From positions 51,272-115,271 of the forward strand of contig CAYRUH010000006.1 of NCBI GenBank assembly GCA_964427415.1: a stretch of 64,000 bases of DNA. Reading direction: 5' to 3'. This document shows, one piece after another, positions 49,648 to 57,774 of the stretch (positions within the stretch are counted from its first letter, which is position 1; each line of letters opens with the position of its first letter). The DNA is from Lentisalinibacter sp964427415 (GTDB taxonomy: Bacteria; Pseudomonadota; Gammaproteobacteria; Steroidobacterales; Woeseiaceae). Made by a program: the position numbers and the translations under genes. The notes below the pieces were generated by a model, which saw only the letters and a list, made by a program, of their open reading frames with translations, had not been told where the DNA came from and searched no databases.

Positions 49648-51504
49648 TCAGGCGACGGCGGAGGCGGCCAGGGTCCAGAGGAGGGCCGCGACCCCGGCCG
49701 CGTAGCTCGCCGGAACGATCTGGGTCTTGACGTGATCCATGAGATCGCAGCCGGTGGTCATCGCGGAGAGGATGGTGGTGTCCGAGATCGGCGAGCACTG
49801 GTCGCCGTAGACGCTGCCGTTGAGCACGGTGGCGAAGCAGATGGAGAGGTAGATCTCCGGGTTTGCGACGCCCTGCACCTGGCCCACCGTCCAGGCCAGC
49901 GGGATGGCCAGCGGGAAAGCAATTGCATAGGTGCCCCAGCTCGTGCCGGTGGAGAAGGCGATGATCATGGTCATGAGCTGCAGCGCCACGGGCAGCGCCC
50001 AGTACGGGATGCGTTCGCCGAGTTGCTGTACCAGGTAGGTGCCGGCGCCAATCTCCTGGCTGATGCCGCCGATGGTGACCGCCAGCATGAGGATCACCGA
50101 GGCGAGTACCACGCCCTTGAGCCCGTCGCCGATGCCCTCGATGACCTGGCCGAGGTGCATGCCCTTGAACAGCGCGACCAGCACCGATAGCAGCAGCGCC
50201 GCGCCGAAAGCCCAGTTCACCCGCGGCGTGCCCATGGCGACGAAGGTGCCGACGGCGATAGCGATCAGCACGGCCAGCGGCACGAAGAACTCGGCCACCT
50301 GGGGGCGGTAGCCGGCGGGGACGTGGGTCGCGTGCAGCTCCTTCGCGCTCATGGGGATGGCGCCGGGGGCGTCGAGCTCGCCGGTCTCCCGGGCGCGTTT
50401 GCGGGCGGCTCGTATGCCCGGGCCGGCGAAGCGGGTGATGCCGAGTGAGAGCAGCAGGGTGCCCAGCACCGCGAGTATGCCGTAGAAGCTGAACGGCACG
50501 CTCTGGAAGAAAAAACGCACGCGCTCTTCCTCGGTGGCCAGGAAAGCGACGCCGGGGATGAAGATGAACGCCTGCACGTAAGTGGGCCAGGCATTGAACG
50601 CCAGTACCGAGGCGATGGGCGAGGCGGTGGAGTCGACGATGTAGGCCAGCTCCTCGTGGCTCACCCGCTCCTTGTCTGCCACCGGCTTCACAATCGTGCC
50701 CACCAGCACCACGCTGATGGTACCGCCCTGGAAGAAGATGACGCCCATCAGCCAGGACACGAGCTTGGCCGAGCGGGGCCCCTTCACGAAGTGGGTCGTC
50801 ATGAATTCGGCGAAGGCCTGGGCCGCGCCGGTGCGCGACCAGATGCCCATGAGGCCGCCGACCAGCCAGAGATACAGCAGCAGGATGGCCGCGGCGCTCT
50901 CGCTGGCGAGGCTGGGCAGCAGCACGGCGTTGGTGATGTCGAACCGGCCGAGCATGAACGCGCCGGTGACGACGCCGGCGAACAGCGCCGTCAGCGCCTC
51001 GCGGGTCAGCAGGCACAGCGCAATGGCCATCGCCGCCGGCAACAGCGACCAGAGTCCGAAGTGGTAGGTGGGCTCGAGCAGGGAATAGCGCTTTTCGGGG
51101 CCGTCGTCGGTCGGCGCCGTCTCCACCACCCACTGCTCCTCCAGTGGCGGTTCGCCCTCCAGTTCGTCGAGGGCGGCCTGGCGCAAGGGTGAGTCGGCGT
51201 AGGAGATGACGTCGACGACGCGTTTCTCCCGGCCGCGTTCCCGGTACACCAGCCGGCCCGCCTCGTTCTCGTAGACGTTATAGGTGACCTTCTGCTCGAC
51301 CCAGTGCCGGTCGACGTTCGCCGAGACCCAGAGTCCCGCGCCGAGGCCGGCCAGCAGGATGAGTACGGCGGGCCGGATCAGCGGCACCAGCCACCGGGCG
51401 GTGGCGGCGACGATGTCCGGCTGATCCGCGGTGCCGGTGCCGGACTCCTCGATGGAGGCGATCGGCTCGCTGCCGTTGTCCTCGGACTCGCGCTCTTCGG
51501 ACAT
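49648..51504 (-). CDS. NhaC-family Na+/H+ antiporter-like transporter
   Basis: 618 residues from an ATG at 51504. After a short acidic N-terminus there is one helix ('PLIRPAVLILLAGLGAGLWV'), a soluble loop of about 100 residues, and then ten or more hydrophobic segments. Family marks are 'LVSWLMGVIFFQGGTISVVL', 'IVDSTASPIASVLAFNAWPT', 'IAFSTGTSWGTYAIAFPLAI' and 'VLNGSVYGDQCSPISDTTIL' near the C-terminus. NhaC-type proteins exchange sodium for protons or carry dicarboxylates. It follows the dehydratase-like gene by 23 bp and is probably co-transcribed, so it may serve uptake or pH/Na+ balance linked to that catabolism (inference). Confidence 0.85.
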   Translation of the reverse strand: MSEERESEDNGSEPIASIEESGTGTADQPDIVAATARWLVPLIRPAVLILLAGLGAGLWVSANVDRHWVEQKVTYNVYENEAGRLVYRERGREKRVVDVISYADSPLRQAALDELEGEPPLEEQWVVETAPTDDGPEKRYSLLEPTYHFGLWSLLPAAMAIALCLLTREALTALFAGVVTGAFMLGRFDITNAVLLPSLASESAAAILLLYLWLVGGLMGIWSRTGAAQAFAEFMTTHFVKGPRSAKLVSWLMGVIFFQGGTISVVLVGTIVKPVADKERVSHEELAYIVDSTASPIASVLAFNAWPTYVQAFIFIPGVAFLATEEERVRFFFQSVPFSFYGILAVLGTLLLSLGITRFAGPGIRAARKRARETGELDAPGAIPMSAKELHATHVPAGYRPQVAEFFVPLAVLIAIAVGTFVAMGTPRVNWAFGAALLLSVLVALFKGMHLGQVIEGIGDGLKGVVLASVILMLAVTIGGISQEIGAGTYLVQQLGERIPYWALPVALQLMTMIIAFSTGTSWGTYAIAFPLAIPLAWTVGQVQGVANPEIYLSICFATVLNGSVYGDQCSPISDTTILSAMTTGCDLMDHVKTQIVPASYAAGVAALLWTLAASAVA

Positions 51505-51527
51505 CGGGTGCGGGCGGCCTGCCGGCG

Positions 51528-53090
51528 CTACGCCTGTACCTTCGGTTCCACTGTGGCGAATACCCGCGCGAAATAGTCGGTGAACGTCTCCAGGATCTCC
51601 TCGCGGTCCGACTCCTCGATGCCGGCCAGCTCCTTCGCCAGCGCCTTTCTGAAGTCCATCTGGGCGCCGCGGGCGATCTGGATGCGCTGGGCCTGGGGCG
51701 AGCCCGCGCCGTGCATGGACTCGGTGAGGTAACCCACGGCATTGCGACCCATGGTCATATTCTCGATCAGGCGCAGGATGCGCATGCGGTTCTCCGTGGG
51801 GATGTCCGCCCGGCCCTTCAGGTACTTCTCCAGCAGGCCGCCGATCTCCGGGCTCTCGAAGTCCTTCTGGGAGGGCAGCGTCACCACCAGGCCGCCGGCG
51901 AGGTCCTGGGCCAGACGGCCGATCTCGTAGGGCATCTTCGTCACGTGGTGCTTGCACACGTTGGCGATCATGTCGTCGCAGATCCAGGCGCCGGATTTCA
52001 GCTTGTGGGACTGGTAGCTCGCGGCGATGCCCGTGGAGTAGATGGTCTCGTTGAGATGGGTCATCTCGGTGAGCTTGTCCTTGATATGCGAGGCCTTGTC
52101 CGCGCCGTTGTACTCGGCCACGGTGGCCGCCGCGCCGATCAGCACGTCGCCCACGCCGGATTTGCACACGTAGCTCCGTCGGTGATAGCAGGTGAAGCGC
52201 TCCACCAGCATCGCGGCGTACTCGTATTCGCCGTGCATGAACACGCGGTCCCAGGGGATGAAGACGTCGTCGAAGATGACCATTGCCTCCTGGCCGCCGT
52301 ACTCGTTATTGCCGGTGTCGATGTCGCCGCCTTCCATGGCGCGGGTGTCGCAGGACTGGCGGCCGTAGATGTAGGTGATGCCCTCGGCCTCCACCGGGAT
52401 GGCGCCCACGATGGCGTAGTCCTCGTCGCCCTCACCGAGGCGCATGGTCGGCATGACGACCAGCCAGTGGGAGTTCAGGCAGCCGGTCTGATGGGCCTTG
52501 GCGCCGGTGATCCAGACGCCCTTGTCGTCGCGCCTCGTGACGTGCACGAACAGGTCCGGGTCCGCCTGCTTGTGGGGCGGCAGGCTGCGGTCTCCCTTCA
52601 CGTCGGTCATGGCGCCGCCGATCACCACGCCGTCACGCTGGGCCTCGGCCACGAACTCCGTGAAGCGGGCGTGGTAGTCCGTGCCGTGGTTCTCGTCGAT
52701 CTCGTAAGTGACCGAGTGGAGGGAGTTCAGCGCATCCATGCCTACGCAGCGCTGGAAGCAGGTGCCGGTGAGCTGGCCGAGGCGGCGCTGCATCTTGTTC
52801 TGCATCACCAGGTCCTCGGCAGACCGGGCCACGTGCAGGAAGCGGTTGACGCGCTCGCCGGTGAACGGGGACAGCGCGGTGGCCAGCTCCGGGTTCTCCA
52901 CGGCGAGGTCGTAGGTGCGGGCCACAGCATTGACCGACGGCCGGATGATCGGGTGGTCGACGGGCTCGTCGACCAGTTCGCCGAAAAGCCAGACCTTCAG
53001 ATTCCGGCCGCGCAGGCTGTCGATGTATTCCTCGCCGTTGCGTATCGGTGACCGGGCCGGCGTGACCGCCGCTGCTGCTCCGCTGCTCAT
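51528..53090 (-). CDS. 4-hydroxybutyryl-CoA dehydratase-like FeS/flavin enzyme
   Basis: 520 residues from an ATG at 53090 with AGAGG upstream. It belongs to the 4-hydroxyphenylacetate 3-hydroxylase/4-hydroxybutyryl-CoA dehydratase family. Cys111 and Cys115 in 'GTCFQRCVGMDALN' match Cys99 and Cys103 of the dehydratase [4Fe-4S] site; His303 and Cys309 in 'YHRRSYVCKSGVGD' match His292 and Cys299, but one residue is missing between them. Tyr307 and Lys310 keep the catalytic positions. This argues for the dehydratase/vinylacetyl-CoA isomerase side of the family rather than a two-component hydroxylase. The product would be crotonyl-CoA from 4-hydroxybutyryl-CoA or an analogue, which could feed PHA synthesis (inference). 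The NhaC-type gene follows. Confidence 0.8.
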   Translation of the reverse strand: MSSGAAAAVTPARSPIRNGEEYIDSLRGRNLKVWLFGELVDEPVDHPIIRPSVNAVARTYDLAVENPELATALSPFTGERVNRFLHVARSAEDLVMQNKMQRRLGQLTGTCFQRCVGMDALNSLHSVTYEIDENHGTDYHARFTEFVAEAQRDGVVIGGAMTDVKGDRSLPPHKQADPDLFVHVTRRDDKGVWITGAKAHQTGCLNSHWLVVMPTMRLGEGDEDYAIVGAIPVEAEGITYIYGRQSCDTRAMEGGDIDTGNNEYGGQEAMVIFDDVFIPWDRVFMHGEYEYAAMLVERFTCYHRRSYVCKSGVGDVLIGAAATVAEYNGADKASHIKDKLTEMTHLNETIYSTGIAASYQSHKLKSGAWICDDMIANVCKHHVTKMPYEIGRLAQDLAGGLVVTLPSQKDFESPEIGGLLEKYLKGRADIPTENRMRILRLIENMTMGRNAVGYLTESMHGAGSPQAQRIQIARGAQMDFRKALAKELAGIEESDREEILETFTDYFARVFATVEPKVQA

Positions 53091-53277
53091 GGGATATACC
53101 TCTGTCTGTGCCGCCCGGCCGCCGGCATGCCGCCGCGGTCGGTTCTGACCCGTAAAGTTACCGCAGATCGGCCGCGCATGCAGGTTCGGAGGCCGGCGGC
53201 GTGCCCCGATCCGCTGCCACGCAAGCCGCGTAGCGGTACACTGCGGGTATTGTCCGCGGACCCCCCAGGTAGCGCCC

Positions 53278-54750
53278 ATGCACCAGCTCAGCCCTCAGGA
53301 CGCCCAGTTCCTGTACATGGAATCGGCGAACAACTTCACTCACGTCACGGGTGTGCACGTCTTCGACCCCTCGACCGCGCCGGGCGGCAAGGTGCGCTTT
53401 AAGGACATCATCGCCCACGTGGAGAGCCGCCTGCACACCTCGCCGATCTTCCGGCGCCGGCTCGTGCGCGTGCCGCTGGAGCTGGACTTCCCCTATTGGG
53501 CGGACGACGAGTACTTCGACATCGAATACCACATCACCCACGGGCGGCTGCCGGAGCCGGGAGACTGGCGCCAGTTCTGCATCCACGTGGCCCGCTATCA
53601 CTCCCGGCCGCTGGCCATGCAGCGCCCGCCGTGGGAGATGTACGTCATCGAGGGTCTCGACCGGATCGAGGGTCTTCCCGAGGGCGCCTACGCCGTCGCG
53701 ACCAAGCTCCACCACACCGCCGTGGACGGCGCCGCCGTCATCCGCTTCTATGCGGCTATGTCGGACGTGGATGCGCTGGGCACGCCCGCGCTGGTAGTGC
53801 CAAAGCGGGAAGAGGAGCCGGCGACCGAACCGACCCCGCGGGAGATGTTCGGCCGCGCGGTCGTGAACAACGTGCGTGAACCGTTCCAGCTGGCCAACAC
53901 GGTGGTGCGCTCCGTGCCGGCGCTGGCCGGCCTCGCGCAGAAGGCCCTCCGCCGCGACGACGGCACGAGCAAGCGCGTGCCGTTCACCCGTTTCAACGTG
54001 CCGGTGGGTCCGCACAAGATGTTCGACGCCGCCATCTTCGCGCTCGACGATTTCAAGCAGATCCGCAGGGCGGTGGAGAACGCCACCATCAACGACGTGG
54101 TGATGGCCGTCTGCGCCGGCGGTCTGCGCCGCTACCTGGAGCACCACGGCGAGCTGCCCGAGGACCCGCTGGTGGCCTGGGTGCCCATCAATGCCCGCCC
54201 GGGCAAGAGTACGGGCGTGGACGTGGAAGCCTCCGGCAACCGCATCACGGCGATGACCGCGAGTCTGCATACCCACGTGGCCGACCCGCTGGCCCGTCTT
54301 GCCGCCATCACGGCGGGCACACGGCAGAGCAAGGAGGCGAAGTCGGGGATTTCCGCCCGGCTCATGACCGACATCTCCCGGCACATCCCGGCGGCCACCC
54401 AGGCGCTGGCCGGCCGCCTCGTGCTGCGTGCCGGCGCCGCCCAGCGGGTCTGCAACCTGTTCATCTCCAACGTCCCGGGGCCCCAGCAGCCGCTGTACAT
54501 GGCCGGTGCGCTGAACCTGCACTCGTTCGGCATGGCGCCGCTGGCCGACGGCATGGGGCTGTTCATCGGCACGCCCAGCTACAACGGCGAGATCACTTTC
54601 AACGTGACCTCCACCCGTCACATCCTGCCGGATATTGATTTCTTCGTGGAATGCCTGCGCCAGTCGCTGGGCGAACTGAAGGCGGCGGCGGAGGCACCGC
54701 CGGCGCCGAAGAAAAAAAGGAAGCGCAAGAAGAAAGCGCCGTCCTCGTAG
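53278..54750 (+). CDS. Wax ester synthase/diacylglycerol acyltransferase (WS/DGAT)
   Basis: 490 residues. It esterifies a fatty alcohol or diacylglycerol with acyl-CoA to make wax esters or triacylglycerol. The catalytic HHxxxDG is present as HHTAVDGAAV (about residue 147-153), preceded by 'LSPQDAQFLYMESANNFTHV' and 'PWEMYVIEGLDRIEGLPEGA', followed by 'FNVPVGPHKMFDAAIFALDD', 'INDVVMAVCAGGLRRYLEHH' and the 'NLFISNVPGPQQPLYMAGA' block. A Lys/Arg-rich tail (KKKRKRKKK) suggests membrane or granule association. It is divergent from the dehydratase gene (187 bp apart). The TAG stop is part of a REP sequence. Confidence 0.92.
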   Translation: MHQLSPQDAQFLYMESANNFTHVTGVHVFDPSTAPGGKVRFKDIIAHVESRLHTSPIFRRRLVRVPLELDFPYWADDEYFDIEYHITHGRLPEPGDWRQFCIHVARYHSRPLAMQRPPWEMYVIEGLDRIEGLPEGAYAVATKLHHTAVDGAAVIRFYAAMSDVDALGTPALVVPKREEEPATEPTPREMFGRAVVNNVREPFQLANTVVRSVPALAGLAQKALRRDDGTSKRVPFTRFNVPVGPHKMFDAAIFALDDFKQIRRAVENATINDVVMAVCAGGLRRYLEHHGELPEDPLVAWVPINARPGKSTGVDVEASGNRITAMTASLHTHVADPLARLAAITAGTRQSKEAKSGISARLMTDISRHIPAATQALAGRLVLRAGAAQRVCNLFISNVPGPQQPLYMAGALNLHSFGMAPLADGMGLFIGTPSYNGEITFNVTSTRHILPDIDFFVECLRQSLGELKAAAEAPPAPKKKRKRKKKAPSS

Positions 54751-54803
54751 GAGGGCCTTCAGGCCCGATTGTCTTGGCGAATCGGGCCTGAAGGCCCTCC
54801 TAC
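54747..54803. repeat. Inverted REP pair shared by two convergent stop codons
   Basis: GTAGGAGGGCCTTCAGGCCC at 54747 and its reverse complement ending CCTCCTAC at 54803. The left TAG (54748-54750) ends the WS/DGAT gene on the plus strand; the right TAG (54802-54800) ends the sialidase-like gene on the minus strand. The whole gap between the genes is REP sequence. Confidence 0.9.
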
Positions 54804-56044
54804 CTGTTCGGAGTTACGCGGACGGTGTGGACGCGGTGTGTGTCCTCGCCTTCCGCAGACGTCCATGCCACGATCAGGTCGTTGTCGTCACGCGCTATCT
54901 GGGGAAAGCCGACTTGTCGCGCGGGTTCGTCTCCGGAGAGAAAACTCGCGTCTGGCGCGAGCTCACCCGCGGCGGTGATCTCGCGCAGCATCACATGCCC
55001 TCGGCCGGCAGCTGTGTGATCGACATAGCTCACGACCGAGCTGCCATCCTCGAGCGTCACCACATCGACGCGGCCCCAGGTCGGGCGGGGCGCGAGATCG
55101 ACGTGCAGCGGTTCGGAGTACGTTTCACCGCCATCGTGGGAGCGAGCGAATCGGACCGCCGGCTCGTCGGCTGCCGTGTACCAGGCGACATCGATCTGCC
55201 GACCGTCAGTGGATATGGCGGGACCGTTGACCGGGCAGCCGGCGATCTTCCAGCCGTCGTCGTGGACCGCCACCGGTTCCCCCCAGCCATCGTCGCCGGC
55301 ACGCACGGCCTGAATGTCGCGGATCTCGTCCTCGGTCCGATTGCGGTAGACGACCAGCGGTCCGGCCCCCGTGACCACGGCATCCGTCTGGCAGCAATCG
55401 CAGACCAGCCCGTCGACCAGTTGCCCGTCGATCAGTTCGCCCGCGGGCGAGACCAGCGCCGAGCGCAGCGTCATGCCGCCGCCATGGTCGCCATGGCCGC
55501 CGGTCATGTTGCGTCCGTCCAGCCAGACCACGCCGACGGCATCCTGCCAGGGAAACAGGGTTACGAAGCCGTGCTCGGTGGGTGTGCCGTCGGTATGAGG
55601 CCGGAAGGGTTTCGACCAGGTTTCGCCGGCGTCGTCGGACACCGTCAGCATCACATCGTAAGCGTAGGCGGAGTCGGCGGATCTCGCGAGCCAGTGGGCG
55701 GCCCAAATTTCGTCGGTGATGGGCACGACCGACGGGAAGTCGGCCCAGTTTACGAACCAGTCCGTGCCGCACGCGATCTCCACCGGCTCGCTCCAGGTCT
55801 CGCCTTCTAGCCGCGAGTAGCGCAACGCATGAACGTCGCCCTTCGGCTCGAGCCAGCTCAGTACGACCGTGCCGTCCGGTGCCACGGCGAGATGGGGCTG
55901 GGCGCTGCCATCGCCCGCCGGCGACGGGATGGGCTCGACTGTTCGCCAGCGGGAGAGACCGATGTCGGCGGCCTGAACAGGCGGCAGCGGCAGGCAGAGC
56001 AGGACAATTATCGCCGCCAGTCGGCACAGCCGGACGTTACCCAT
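54800..56044 (-). CDS. Exported sialidase-fold (BNR repeat) protein
   Basis: 414 residues with a signal peptide (MGNVRLCRLAAIIVLLCLPL, then 'PPVQAAD'). The mature part is a six-blade beta-propeller of the sialidase type with Asp-box repeats ('SDDAGETWSKPFR', 'SHDGGETYSEPLH') and 'AQPHLAVAPDGTVVLSWLEP'. A 'GLVCDCCQTDAVVTG' segment with three Cys is conserved in this exported subgroup and could bind a metal or form disulfides. The usual sialidase Arg triad is not obvious, so an enzyme activity is uncertain. Its ATGGGTAA start overlaps the stop of the upstream SDR gene by eight bp, so they are coupled. Confidence 0.8.
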   Translation of the reverse strand: MGNVRLCRLAAIIVLLCLPLPPVQAADIGLSRWRTVEPIPSPAGDGSAQPHLAVAPDGTVVLSWLEPKGDVHALRYSRLEGETWSEPVEIACGTDWFVNWADFPSVVPITDEIWAAHWLARSADSAYAYDVMLTVSDDAGETWSKPFRPHTDGTPTEHGFVTLFPWQDAVGVVWLDGRNMTGGHGDHGGGMTLRSALVSPAGELIDGQLVDGLVCDCCQTDAVVTGAGPLVVYRNRTEDEIRDIQAVRAGDDGWGEPVAVHDDGWKIAGCPVNGPAISTDGRQIDVAWYTAADEPAVRFARSHDGGETYSEPLHVDLAPRPTWGRVDVVTLEDGSSVVSYVDHTAAGRGHVMLREITAAGELAPDASFLSGDEPARQVGFPQIARDDNDLIVAWTSAEGEDTHRVHTVRVTPNR

Positions 56045-56924
56045 TGCGCGCCGCCTTGTCCCGCTCGTTCGCCTTGCGGATCTCCTCGCGCATCTCGTCC
56101 CATTCGTCGTCGGTGACGTCGATCAGCTGGGAGTAGAAGTTGCCGCCGGTGGCGAGTCCCTGGGCGCCGTCGATGGCGATGGTTTCGCCGGTGAGGTAGT
56201 CGCAGCCGTCCGCCATGAGGAAGGTGGCGAGATTCGCCAGCTCCGGCATCTCCCCGTAACGTCCCCAGGGGTTGGATCGCTCCATCGAGACCTGCTTCTC
56301 CGCCGCCTTCGAACCCGGGTTCAGCCGTTCCCACGCGCCCTTGGTCGGGAACGGCCCCGGCGCGATGCAGTTCAGCCGGATGCCGTAGCGGCCCCACTCC
56401 GTCGCGAGCGACTTGGTCATGGCATCGATGCCGGACTTCGACATGGCCGAGGGCACGACGAAGGCCGAGCCGTTGCGCACCCAGGTGGTGGTGATGGAGA
56501 TGACGCTGCCCTTGTGACCCAGTTCGATCCAGCGCCGACCCACGGCGTGGGTCACGTAGAATGTGCCGTGGAAGACAATACTGGCGATGGCGTCGAAACC
56601 CCGCGGCGAGAGATCCTTGGTCGGGCTCACGAAGTTGCCGGCGGCGTTGTTCACCAGGCCGTCCAGCGGACCCTCGGCGAAGATGCTGTCGAGCACCTCG
56701 TCCACCGCCTGGGCGTTGCGGATGTCCAGCGTGCGGGTGTTCACCCGCCCGCCGTGCTTGTCGGTCAGTTCCCCGGCCGTCTCGTCCAGCACGGACTGGC
56801 GCCGGCCGCAGATGTAGAGTTCGGCGCCGAGTCGGAGATACTGCTCGGTCATCACCTTGCCGAGTCCGGTGCCGCCGCCGGTCACCAGGATGCGCTTGCC
56901 CTTCAGCAGGTCGTCTCTGAACAT
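56037..56924 (-). CDS. SDR, 2,4-dienoyl-CoA reductase-like
   Basis: 295 residues. The NADP-binding motif is 'GKRILVTGGGTGLGKVMTEQ' with Arg-Arg after beta-2 (ICGRRQSVLD), indicating NADPH. The rest has 'LDGLVNNAAGNFVSPTKDLS', Ser/Thr in 'VISITTTWVRNGSAFVV' and 'PSAMSKSGIDAMTKSLATEW', where the classical Tyr is replaced, as in 2,4-dienoyl-CoA reductases and peroxisomal trans-enoyl reductases. It would reduce dienoyl- or enoyl-CoA in unsaturated or branched acid breakdown (inference). A GST-like gene lies 16 bp upstream on the same strand. Confidence 0.85.
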   Translation of the reverse strand: MFRDDLLKGKRILVTGGGTGLGKVMTEQYLRLGAELYICGRRQSVLDETAGELTDKHGGRVNTRTLDIRNAQAVDEVLDSIFAEGPLDGLVNNAAGNFVSPTKDLSPRGFDAIASIVFHGTFYVTHAVGRRWIELGHKGSVISITTTWVRNGSAFVVPSAMSKSGIDAMTKSLATEWGRYGIRLNCIAPGPFPTKGAWERLNPGSKAAEKQVSMERSNPWGRYGEMPELANLATFLMADGCDYLTGETIAIDGAQGLATGGNFYSQLIDVTDDEWDEMREEIRKANERDKAARNG

Positions 56925-56940
56925 GGTCTTCCTCCGTGGT

Positions 56941-57642
56941 CTAGAGCACCGGCGCCATGGTGGCCTCGTCCACCCGCTGCATCCAGCGTCGCACGTCCTT
57001 CTTCCGCGCCAGCGCCGCCTCGCCCTCGGGCACGCCCTGCAGGCAGTGCAGCATCACGAACACCGAGATGTCCGCGATGCTGAGGGACTTGCCCACCAGC
57101 CACTTCCGATCGCCGAGCAGGCCGTCGATGGCGTCGACATGGCGGGCCAGATCCTTCGCGATGGTCTCCGGCGACTTGCGGCCGATGCCCTGGGCCCGGG
57201 TCGCCTTCAGCGCCGCACGCGGGATGATCCGGGGCCCCAGTTTCCGGAACCACTCGGGGTCGTACTTCAGCAGTTCCGGCGCCCAGCGCCGGGCGTTCTC
57301 CGGCACCGCGAAGCGCAGGTAGAACTCGTAGAAGTACAGGGACTCGTCCGCCCAGTCCTCCAGCACGTGGCAGATGGCCACCTCGGCCGGGACGATGGGA
57401 TACACATGCGGCTCCGGGTACTTCTCCTCCAGGTACTCGACGATGTCGGTGGAATCCGCCAGCCGCACGCCGCCGTCCTCGATGGCCGGCAGCTTGTTGG
57501 TGGACGACACGGCCTTCGCCTTGCCGCGCAGGAAGGCGAGCATTGGCACCTCGACGATCTCGTAGGAGACCTTCTTCAGGTTCATCACCCGTTTGACCTT
57601 CTCGCAGAACGGCGAGACCTCGAACTGGTAGAGCTTGACCAT
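56941..57642 (-). CDS. Glutathione S-transferase family protein
   Basis: 233 residues. The N-terminal thioredoxin-like domain is 'MVKLYQFEVSPFCEKVKRVM', with the cis-Pro in 'TNKLPAIEDGGVRL' and the glutathione-binding acidic-Ser pair in 'ADSTDIVEYLEEKY'. The C-terminal helical domain has 'LVGKSLSIADISVFVMLHCL', the GST N-capping box. Ser10-Pro-Phe-Cys at the active site suggests a Cys- or Ser-type GST rather than Tyr-type. It is the first gene of a GST-SDR-sialidase operon and divergent from ychF. Confidence 0.88.
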   Translation of the reverse strand: MVKLYQFEVSPFCEKVKRVMNLKKVSYEIVEVPMLAFLRGKAKAVSSTNKLPAIEDGGVRLADSTDIVEYLEEKYPEPHVYPIVPAEVAICHVLEDWADESLYFYEFYLRFAVPENARRWAPELLKYDPEWFRKLGPRIIPRAALKATRAQGIGRKSPETIAKDLARHVDAIDGLLGDRKWLVGKSLSIADISVFVMLHCLQGVPEGEAALARKKDVRRWMQRVDEATMAPVL

Positions 57643-57774
57643 TGGTCCTCCGGGGGGTGTAGCGGCTTATGCGCGCCGGGCATTCTTGTTAGGATACGCG
57701 CCCTGTCGGACGCCCCTTGAGTCAATTCGATTATACAGAGCCCCGCTGCCGGCGCGGGCGCACGGACCCGGACC

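Noticed and set aside
51528..53090. 4-hydroxyphenylacetate 3-monooxygenase as the name for this gene
   Set aside because: The Cys111-x3-Cys115, His303 and Cys309 arrangement matches the FeS site of the dehydratase branch, which hydroxylases lack.
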